From assembly GCA_040235505.1 (NCBI GenBank), contig JBECKW010000212.1, positions 1-12,096 of the forward strand: a DNA stretch of 12,096 nucleotides. Direction: 5' to 3'. The translations under genes were made by a program, and so were the position numbers. Under the pieces are notes generated by a model, which saw nothing but the letters and a program-made list of their open reading frames with translations, had not been told where the DNA came from and made no database searches. Positions 6,942-12,096 of this stretch are shown piece by piece. Position 1 is the stretch's first letter, and every line of letters begins with the position of its first letter. This DNA is from JBECKW01 sp040235505 (lineage in GTDB: Bacteria > Desulfobacterota > Desulfobacteria > Desulfobacterales > JAFDDL01).

Positions 6942-7875
6942 GACAGGGTGCTTCCGATAGAATTTCTTTTAGAATGTCGTTTGCGCCCCGGGATATCAGG
7001 CTTTCCGCCAGATCAAATCCCAGGCGTTCGGGATCGCCGGCGGGGCCGGAGAAACGGTCCCGCACGATTCGTGTGCCATCCAGGGATGCCACCAGCCCCT
7101 GAAGGGTGAGAGTCCCTTCTTCGAGGGTGCCCAGGGCGGCCATGGGGACCTGGCAGCTTCCCCCGAGCTTCCTTAAAAACGCCCGCTCCGCGCGGACCGC
7201 CGTATGGGAGGCGGCATGATCCAGAATGACCGTGCGCCGGGCGGCTTCCGGGTCGTTTTCCCGGATTTCGATGCACAGCGCACCCTGACCCACGGCGGGG
7301 AGCAGCAGATCGTCTTTCAGATACTGGGTGATTCGGTTTTCAAAATTCAGGCGCTTGACACCCGCCGCCGCCACCACGATGGCATCCAGATCCTCGGTTT
7401 CAAGCTTTTGAATCCGGGTGTCCAAATTTCCCCTCAGGGACACCATGACAAGATCCGGACGCGCGCAAAGGAGCTGTGCCTGGCGCCGCAGGCTGCTGGT
7501 GCCGATCCGGGCGCGGTCGGGGAGTTGAGCAAAGGGAATATTTTTCTTTGAAATGAGAATGTCCCAGGGGACTTCGCGTTGGGGGACGGCCCCGATACAA
7601 AGCCCGTCGGCGATGCTCGAGGGCATGTCCTTCATGCTGTGGACCGCGATGTCGATGCGCCCGTCCTGAAGGGCCTGTTCCAGTTCCTTGACAAAAAGGG
7701 CGCTGCCGCCCACCCGGGCCAGGGGCACATCGGTGATTTTATCCCCTTTGGTTTTGATGATTTCAAGGTCGATGGTCTCGGAGGGAAAGGCTTCTTCCAG
7801 GGCAATTTTAGCCCAGTTTGCCTGCCAGAGGGCCAGCTTGCTGCCCCGGGTGCCAATTCGAAGCCGCCGGGTCAT
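6928..7875 (-). CDS. hemC: Porphobilinogen deaminase (hydroxymethylbilane synthase)
   Basis: 315 aa, full family length. It polymerises four porphobilinogen units into hydroxymethylbilane in the cytoplasm. Visible signatures are LRIGTRGSKLALWQA at 5-19, the catalytic aspartate D83 in HSMKDMP, the substrate-binding arginines R130-R131 in GTSSLRRQ, SLRGNLDTR at 146-154, AVGQGALCIE at 194-203, and C241 in GGSCQVP, which carries the dipyrromethane cofactor. The ATG at 7875 overlaps the TGA of the upstream zinc-ribbon gene as TGATG, suggesting termination-reinitiation; no strong ribosome site precedes it. An in-frame TTG at 7896 would add seven residues (starting MRKLRSL) that the family lacks. 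The product feeds directly into HemD encoded by the next gene. Confidence 0.97.
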   Translation of the reverse strand: MTRRLRIGTRGSKLALWQANWAKIALEEAFPSETIDLEIIKTKGDKITDVPLARVGGSALFVKELEQALQDGRIDIAVHSMKDMPSSIADGLCIGAVPQREVPWDILISKKNIPFAQLPDRARIGTSSLRRQAQLLCARPDLVMVSLRGNLDTRIQKLETEDLDAIVVAAAGVKRLNFENRITQYLKDDLLLPAVGQGALCIEIRENDPEAARRTVILDHAASHTAVRAERAFLRKLGGSCQVPMAALGTLEEGTLTLQGLVASLDGTRIVRDRFSGPAGDPERLGFDLAESLISRGANDILKEILSEAPCHDPR

Positions 7876-8105
7876 CAGTGACCGCAGCTTCCGCAACTGC
7901 CGGACGTGCAGCCGCTGCAGGAGGAGGCGCCGGCGGACCGGCTCACGGTCTGGCCGCTGCCGGATTTGCTGACAAATCCACAGGCGGACATCACTCGCTG
8001 GATATTTTCATTGTTGCAGGTGGGGCAGCTCGGCGTTTCCGAACCGAACACCAGGCATTCAAAGGTCTTCTGGCATTGATCACAACGATATTCGTAAATT
8101 GGCAT
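7875..8105 (-). CDS. FmdB-type small zinc ribbon protein
   Basis: 76 aa. The N-terminus MPIYEYRCDQCQKTFE is characteristic of the FmdB family (putative regulatory zinc ribbon). A four-Cys metal site is formed by C8-x2-C11 and C27-x2-C30, with the spacing typical of the family. C17 and C42 are extra. The tail (49-76) is Gly/Ser-rich with two more pairs, C63-x2-C66 and C71-x2-C74, ending in His, which could bind a second metal. FmdB proteins are named from a formamidase operon of Methylophilus, but their molecular role is poorly known. A good ribosome site (AAGGAG) lies about 10 nt upstream of the ATG at 8105. The stop overlaps the hemC start, and the upstream TPR gene ends 50 nt away, so it may open the tetrapyrrole part of the operon. 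Confidence 0.9.
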   Translation of the reverse strand: MPIYEYRCDQCQKTFECLVFGSETPSCPTCNNENIQRVMSACGFVSKSGSGQTVSRSAGASSCSGCTSGSCGSCGH

Positions 8106-8155
8106 TTAACAACAATCTCCTTCCTCGCAGGACAATAAACATTCAAGGGAAAAAA

Positions 8156-9481
8156 TCAACAGGCCTTCTGGGGGCGTTCGTTCTCCTCCATGAGCTCGGG
8201 TGTACACTGTCCTAAGTCGGCTGCGGCCTTGAAGGCCTGCCGGGCTTCATCCACCCGGTCCTGTTTCAGGTAGAGCCGGCCGAGCCGAAGATAGAACAGG
8301 CCGTCTTTCGGAGAGAGCTGCACGCTCTTTTCGCAATAGAGTGTGGCAATTTCGGTGTTTTCATCCCGCATGTCATACAAGGCGCCCATGGCCGAAAGGG
8401 CCGCCGCATCGTTGGGGTTCAGTTTAATGGCTTTCTTATAGGCCGTCGCCGCTTCGCTGAGATCATCCCGGCCGACATGATAGTCCCCCATGCTCCGGTG
8501 GGCCTGGGCTGATGATGGATCGAGTTCTATGGCCCGGTTCAGATAGGGGAGTGCGTCATCGGCGTCCCCCATTTCCAGAAGCAGGCGTCCCGTCTGATAG
8601 GTGACCTCAAAGACATCATTACCGATTTTCTGGGCCTTTTTGAAATATTCCAAGGCTTTTTCACGCTCCTCCAGAAGCATGTGAATCAGTCCGAGGTTGT
8701 ACAGGGATATGTATTCATGGTTGTCGCAACAGACCGCGGCGGCAAATTCCTGTTTCGCGAGGTCGAGCCGGTCCAGCAGTCCGTAGCAGACGCCCAGGCT
8801 GTTTCGAAGATTGATATTCCGGTCGTTGATCTGGAGCCCCGTTTTGTATTCCTCGATGGCCGCATGGATGTCTCCACTCTGGAAAAGTCTGTCACCGCTG
8901 ATGTTCAAGCTCACATCGTCAAAGGCAACGGTGCTGCCGGGGCCGAAAAAGCAGGCATGATCCACGGCCTTGCAGGCGTTTTCAAAAATCCGGTCTTTCG
9001 AAAAGGAAAAAGCCGGATACGCAGCGGTTCCGATAATGACCCGCGGCCGGTTTTCTTCGGGAAGTTCATCGCGAACCAGGCGGGCTGCGGTTTCGCAGAA
9101 CGGCTCGGGCTTTTCCGGGAAGAAGCACCCGAAAAGCTCCGAATCGATCATCCCCCAGACCCCGTTTTCATTATGACATACCGAATCGATGGCCCTGGCC
9201 ACGGCGAGGAGTGATGCCGGATCTTCGGGCTGCGTCAAACGGTCCATTCCGGCGATTCGGACGGCACAGGTGGAAAAGACCTCCACCGACTCCAGAACCC
9301 CCAGGGCATGGTCCATAAAGCGGCGACCGGTCAAAAGGTCCGGAAAAGCTTTCAGCAGGGCGTCGGGAATGGTGTCCGGACGTTTCCGGCCGTCGGTGCG
9401 GTCGCCGGCATCGGTTTTTGCCAGTAGAAAGTCATGGGTGTTGCTCAGGTGGTTGAAGAGCCGGCTGGTCTTGTCAGTCAT
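8156..9481 (-). CDS. TPR protein with a degenerate GGDEF-like N-terminal domain
   Basis: 441 aa from the ATG at 9481. Residues 190-427 contain about seven 34-residue tetratricopeptide repeats, with clear ones at DPSSAQAHRSMGDYHVGRDD and LNPNDAAALSAMGALYD, implying a protein-binding scaffold. Residues 55-192 look like a nucleotide-cyclase-fold domain of GGDEF type: CAVRIAGMD in the first strand, GVWGMIDSELFGCFFP where R-x-GGDEF-x-x-x-L would be, VIIGTAAYP, then an A-x-KA-x-DHA helix and a GPGS turn. The GGDEF residues are lost (G110-MIDSELF), so catalysis is unlikely. This domain call is inference by pattern. No signal peptide or membrane span is seen. Start choice: AGGAAGGA (9492-9485) suits the ATG at 9481, whereas the in-frame ATG at 9499, overlapping the selA stop as ATGA, has only a poor site. 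Function unknown. Confidence 0.8.
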   Translation of the reverse strand: MTDKTSRLFNHLSNTHDFLLAKTDAGDRTDGRKRPDTIPDALLKAFPDLLTGRRFMDHALGVLESVEVFSTCAVRIAGMDRLTQPEDPASLLAVARAIDSVCHNENGVWGMIDSELFGCFFPEKPEPFCETAARLVRDELPEENRPRVIIGTAAYPAFSFSKDRIFENACKAVDHACFFGPGSTVAFDDVSLNISGDRLFQSGDIHAAIEEYKTGLQINDRNINLRNSLGVCYGLLDRLDLAKQEFAAAVCCDNHEYISLYNLGLIHMLLEEREKALEYFKKAQKIGNDVFEVTYQTGRLLLEMGDADDALPYLNRAIELDPSSAQAHRSMGDYHVGRDDLSEAATAYKKAIKLNPNDAAALSAMGALYDMRDENTEIATLYCEKSVQLSPKDGLFYLRLGRLYLKQDRVDEARQAFKAAADLGQCTPELMEENERPQKAC

Positions 9482-9495
9482 AAATCCTTCCTGCG

Positions 9496-10917
9496 TCATT
9501 CCGGGCTTAAAATATGGTTCAAAGCATTTTTAATCAAGATAAATTCTTGGTCTTTAATGGTTCGAAGGTCCAGGAGGAACGTGTCCGATTCAATCCTGCC
9601 GATCACCGGCGGACGCGAGGTCCGCATGGCTTTTTCAAGGGCGGAGGCCGAAAATCCGTGCACGCGGACAGCGAGGCACCGGCCCGGCAGTTCCAGCATC
9701 GGCAGAGAGCCCCCGCCGGCCTTGCCGTGGCGTGTGATTACCTGAATCTCGAGGCGCTCATCGCCGATTTGCCCCAGAAGATCAGCGAGCCGGCCCGCTT
9801 TTTCCGCGATTTCACTTTCGGGAAGCATCAGCATTCGAAGGGTGGGGATTTCCGCCATGGCTTTTTTTTCGTCCTGGTAAAGCCGAAGTGTACTCTCCAG
9901 GGCCGCCAGGGTCAGTTTGTCGATACGAAGGGCCCGGGTCAGGGGATTTTCCTTGATTTGCCGCAGAAGTTCTTCCCGGCCCAGGATGATGCCCGCCTGG
10001 GGGCCCCCCAGGAGCTTGTCGCCGCTGAAGGTAATGAGATCGATCCCGGCCGCCACCGACGCCTGAACCGTCGGCTCCGGGGTGAGGCCGTATTCGGAAA
10101 AATCGACGAGAGTGCCGCTCCCGAGGTCCTCCATCACGGGGATGTGAAACTGACGGCCCAATTCGACAATCTCCGGCAGTCCGACGGAGGCCGTGAACCC
10201 CATGACCTGGAAATTGCTGGTGTGTACCTTGAGTAGAAGTCCGGTGGCCGAGCCGATGGCCCGGTGGTAATCCTTCAGATGGGTCCGGTTGGTGGTACCC
10301 ACTTCCTTCAGGATTGCGCCGCTTTTGGCCATGACGTCGGGGATGCGGAAGGAGCCCCCGATCTCCACCAGCTCGCCCCGGGACACCACCACCTCCTTTT
10401 CCCTGGCCACGGTGTCCAGGCACAGAAGAACGGCGGCGGCGTTGTTGTTGACCACCATGGCCGCTTCGGCACCGGTGAGTTTGCAGAGAAGTTTTTCCAC
10501 GAGGCTGTAACGGGAACCCCGGCGGCCGGTCTCAAGATCGAACTCGAGGTTGCTGTAATCGGTTGCGATGCGCCCGATGTGCTCCAGCGCTGCGTCGGCC
10601 AGGAGCGACCTGCCCAGGTTGGTATGGATGATGATCCCGGTGCCGTTGACCAGTCTGAGAAGATTCGGTGTGATGGCCCGGGCAAGCGCTTTTTCAATGG
10701 TGATGATCAGTTGCTCTTCGCCGATGTCATCCGGTGCCGTAACGCTGTCGGTGGAAAGAATTATCTCGCGGAGGCCTGCGAGGGCTTCCCGGATGGCATC
10801 CACCAAAAGAGCCCGGGGCGTTTCGCGGAACTGCGGCATGGTTTGCGCCCGAAGCAGCATCGAATCCACTCCGGGCAAACGTTTCAGAAGCTGCTGCCGG
10901 CTTTCCGGAGTTCTCAT
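9496..10917 (-). CDS. selA: L-seryl-tRNA(Sec) selenium transferase
   Basis: 473 aa, normal family length. This PLP enzyme converts Ser-tRNA(Sec) to Sec-tRNA(Sec) using selenophosphate. Family features are LPGVDSML near the N-terminus (14-21), VNGTGIIIHTNLGRSLL at 90-106, EFDLETGRRGSR at 125-136, VNNNAAAVLLCLDT at 156-169, SRGELVEIGGSFRIPDVM at 179-196, EVGTTNRT at 205-212, EDLGSGTL at 263-270 and the PLP-lysine motif SGDKLLGG with K301. It implies that the organism makes selenoproteins; selB, selC and selD are not in this window. The ATG at 10917 overlaps the upstream stop as ATGA, and its own stop (9498-9496) overlaps an in-frame ATG of the following TPR gene, so it sits inside a translationally coupled run. 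Confidence 0.97.
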   Translation of the reverse strand: MRTPESRQQLLKRLPGVDSMLLRAQTMPQFRETPRALLVDAIREALAGLREIILSTDSVTAPDDIGEEQLIITIEKALARAITPNLLRLVNGTGIIIHTNLGRSLLADAALEHIGRIATDYSNLEFDLETGRRGSRYSLVEKLLCKLTGAEAAMVVNNNAAAVLLCLDTVAREKEVVVSRGELVEIGGSFRIPDVMAKSGAILKEVGTTNRTHLKDYHRAIGSATGLLLKVHTSNFQVMGFTASVGLPEIVELGRQFHIPVMEDLGSGTLVDFSEYGLTPEPTVQASVAAGIDLITFSGDKLLGGPQAGIILGREELLRQIKENPLTRALRIDKLTLAALESTLRLYQDEKKAMAEIPTLRMLMLPESEIAEKAGRLADLLGQIGDERLEIQVITRHGKAGGGSLPMLELPGRCLAVRVHGFSASALEKAMRTSRPPVIGRIESDTFLLDLRTIKDQEFILIKNALNHILSPE

Positions 10918-11153
10918 GAGGAGGTCGCCTCCTGAAACAGTTTATCCGGCGAGGAGGAGAAAAGATCTTCGGGAAGGGCGTCTATCTGATCCGGGAGGCG
11001 GGGTACGGATAAACCAATCTCCGCCGGCCCTTCGGCGGCGTCATACATGGCGACACCGACACAGGTCCCCAGAAATGCCTGCAGGATTCGTTTATCATTT
11101 TTTGCAGCCACAAAACTTCCCGCAGCCACATGGTATTTCAAATCGCTGAACAT
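10914..11153 (-). CDS. CheD-like mini-protein lacking the catalytic histidine
   Basis: 79 aa. Residues 7-54 resemble the N-terminal part of CheD, the chemoreceptor glutamine deamidase: VAAGSFVAAKND, then AFLGTCVGVAMYDAAEG (27-42) with the conserved cysteine C31, then GLSVPRLP (47-54). In CheD this last segment normally reads G-x-x-H-x-x-L-P; here V50 stands where the catalytic His belongs. CheD is usually about 150-200 aa, so the C-terminal half is missing. The tail (55-79) is acidic and Ser-rich with no recognisable domain. Start at 11153, with AAGGG about 9 nt upstream. The stop overlaps the selA start (ATGA). It is the first gene of the run. It may be a decayed remnant kept as a leader for selA, or a small non-catalytic protein. 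No other chemotaxis gene is present here. Confidence 0.6.
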   Translation of the reverse strand: MFSDLKYHVAAGSFVAAKNDKRILQAFLGTCVGVAMYDAAEGPAEIGLSVPRLPDQIDALPEDLFSSSPDKLFQEATSS

Positions 11154-11183
11154 AAATTGGCCCTTAATCCATTAGAGTTATAA

Positions 11184-11213
11184 CATATAGCATTTATTTG
11201 GAAACAGTTTCAA
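11184..11213 (-). promoter_or_regulatory. Possible promoter of the cheD-like/selA/hem gene run
   Basis: On the - strand TTGAAA (11213-11208) and TATATG (11189-11184) are 18 nt apart, with an alternative -10 TATAAC a few bases further on. The boxes match sigma70 consensus at 5/6 and 4/6. It lies about 30 nt upstream of the first ATG in AT-rich DNA. Plausible only. Confidence 0.35.
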
Positions 11214-11230
11214 TAGGATTTTTGAGGATG

Positions 11231-11318
11231 AGGCACAAAGGCACAAAGGCACAAAGGCACAAAGGAACAGAGGGACAAAGGTACAGGGGCACAGAGGGGA
11301 AAGGGCATTGGGGCAGAG
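11231..11318 (+). repeat. Octamer tandem array, eleven units
   Basis: Four perfect aggcacaa units (11231-11262) are followed by seven degenerate ones: aggaacag, agggacaa, aggtacag, gggcacag, aggggaaa, gggcattg, gggcagag. All eleven units keep GG at positions 2-3. The strand is almost all purine plus C/A. Confidence 0.85.
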
Positions 11319-11383
11319 GGTGAATGGTGAGCGGGAAGAAGTTTGGCTTGGGCGTCCTTGCATTTCAAAGCCGTTTGTGTTTT

Positions 11384-11415
11384 GCCTCCCAGCCTCCCAG
11401 CCGCTTGGCCTCCCG
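11384..11415 (-). repeat. Inverted octamer array, four units
   Basis: On the + strand this reads gcctccca, gcctccca, gccgcttg, gcctcccg, an 8-nt period with CC at positions 2-3, so GG-rich octamers lie on the - strand. It faces the purine array at 11231-11318, giving the same layout as the element at 3213-3404. Confidence 0.75.
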
Positions 11416-11424
11416 GCTTTTAAA

Positions 11425-11454
11425 TTGACATCTTGTAGCTCAAGTTATTATATT
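11425..11454 (+). promoter_or_regulatory. Probable sigma70 promoter of acnA
   Basis: A perfect TTGACA (11425-11430) is followed after 18 nt by TATATT (11449-11454; 5 of 6 positions). Initiation near 11461 would give a leader of about 40 nt before the acnA ATG. The surrounding AT-richness fits a housekeeping promoter. Confidence 0.6.
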
Positions 11455-11501
11455 TCCTGATAGTTATTCATTGATTAATTTGAGAAGGCTGGAGGCGCTT
11501 T

Positions 11502-12096
11502 ATGGATCGGCAGGACTTTGTTCGAACGTTGAAGGTGGGCGGGAAAAATTATTCGGTATACGACTTTAACTTGCTTGAATCGAAGGGGATTGCGAAAGTT
11601 TCGAGGCTGCCGTTTTCCATAAAAGTTCTGGTGGAAAATCTATTGCGAAAACTGGACGGTGACGTGGTCCTGGAGGAGAATCTTGTCAATATCGCCGACT
11701 GGAAGAAGCGCTATGAGGCACCGGTGGAAATTCCTTACCATCCTTCGAGGGTTCTGATGCAGGATCTGACGGGCGTTCCGGCGGTGGTGGATCTGGCGGC
11801 CATGCGCGATGCCATGAAAGCCCTGGGGGGAGACCCGGAAAAGATCAACCCGCTGGTGCCGGTGGACCTGGTGGTGGATCATTCGGTTCAGGTGGACCGC
11901 TTCGGCATTCCGGATGCAAGGATTCAAAATGTCGATCTGGAATACCATCGCAATCGGGAACGTTACGCACTGATCAAATGGGCCCAGAAGAGCTTCGGCA
12001 ATTTCAGGGTGGTCCCGCCCAATTCCGGAATTTGTCACCAGGTCAACCTGGAGCATCTGGGGAGGGTGGTCGCAGCCGATGACGGCGGTGAAACGC
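11502..12096 (+). CDS. acnA: Aconitate hydratase, AcnA/IRP type (5' part, cut by window end)
   Basis: The first 198 codons are in the window; the family is about 890-930 aa, so about three quarters lie outside. It interconverts citrate and isocitrate in the TCA cycle with a [4Fe-4S] cluster. Recognised motifs of domain 1 are PFSIKVLVENLLR (37-49), RVLMQDLTGVPAVVDLAAMRD (83-103), PVDLVVDHSVQVD (120-132), NRERYALIKWAQKSF (151-165) and VVPPNSGICHQVNLEHLG (170-187). Spacing and start match the AcnA/IRP1 branch rather than AcnB. The cluster-binding cysteines would lie beyond the window. The ATG at 11502 follows GGAGG (11491-11495) at good spacing. It is transcribed divergently from the selA/hem run. 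Confidence 0.95.
   Translation, partial: MDRQDFVRTLKVGGKNYSVYDFNLLESKGIAKVSRLPFSIKVLVENLLRKLDGDVVLEENLVNIADWKKRYEAPVEIPYHPSRVLMQDLTGVPAVVDLAAMRDAMKALGGDPEKINPLVPVDLVVDHSVQVDRFGIPDARIQNVDLEYHRNRERYALIKWAQKSFGNFRVVPPNSGICHQVNLEHLGRVVAADDGGET

Larger units (their letters stand above)
11154..11501. other. Divergent intergenic region without a gene
   Basis: These 348 bases lie between the - strand selA run and the + strand acnA. They contain, left to right, a possible - strand promoter, a purine-rich octamer array, an inverted pyrimidine-rich octamer array and a good + strand promoter. A 61-codon reading frame on the - strand across the repeats (11363-11178) encodes only low-complexity Cys/Leu/Pro sequence and is not credible as a gene. 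Confidence 0.7.

Noticed and set aside
5802..7109. 435-codon open frame on the + strand
   Set aside because: It is antisense to cobA-hemD and hemC, whose motifs are unambiguous; the translation is Gly/Arg/His-rich with no domain, as expected for a shadow frame in GC-rich DNA. The same applies to the + strand frames at 4387-5346, 9514-10236 and 10264-10935.
10914..10916. Selenocysteine readthrough at the TGA ending the CheD-like gene next to selA
   Set aside because: Reading on in frame meets another TGA after nine codons, and no CheD C-terminal sequence follows.
11231..11318. CRISPR-like array
   Set aside because: The units are 8 nt, contiguous and without spacers, and no cas gene is nearby.
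11640..12056. 138-codon open frame on the - strand
   Set aside because: It lies opposite the acnA coding sequence, which has clear aconitase motifs.

Overview
This window looks like a chromosomal segment of an anaerobic, probably sulfate-reducing bacterium of the Desulfobacterota (Desulfobacteraceae-like). The assignment is inference. It rests on a selenocysteine gene (selA) next to tetrapyrrole genes, a CobA-HemD fusion, an FmdB-type zinc ribbon protein, an AcnA-type aconitase, moderately high GC coding DNA, and AT-rich intergenic DNA with short degenerate repeats.

Left block (13-3175, + strand): a two-gene cassette. The first gene fuses a D-Ala-D-Ala-ligase-like ATP-grasp domain to a DmpA/S58-type self-cleaving aminopeptidase/amidase domain. 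One base after its stop begins a zinc-dependent histone-deacetylase/acetylpolyamine-amidohydrolase family enzyme. One amide-forming and two amide-breaking activities are thus coupled in one transcript. Its substrate is unknown, and it is the best candidate here for an undescribed pathway.

Middle (3176-4335): a 377-base gap with octamer repeats in inverted arrangement and a long hairpin, then a small outer-membrane-type lipoprotein gene on the - strand. Its upstream region carries a roughly 40-bp tandem repeat that overlaps a plausible sigma70 promoter.

Main block (4336-11153, - strand): a long gene run read right to left: a CheD-like mini-protein, selA, a TPR protein with a GGDEF-like N-terminal domain, an fmdB-type gene, hemC, cobA-hemD and an aldo/keto reductase. 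Several junctions overlap or abut (ATGA, ATGA followed by a better-supported start 15 nt inside, TGATG, and a 14-nt overlap). HemC makes hydroxymethylbilane, the HemD half closes it to uroporphyrinogen III, and the CobA half methylates it to precorrin-2, the entry to siroheme, cobamides and the siroheme-dependent heme route. SelA makes Sec-tRNA(Sec).

Right edge (11154-12096): a 348-base divergent intergenic region with a second octamer-repeat element and a good promoter, followed by the 5' third of acnA, which runs off the window. No tRNA, rRNA, CRISPR array, transposase or integrase was seen.
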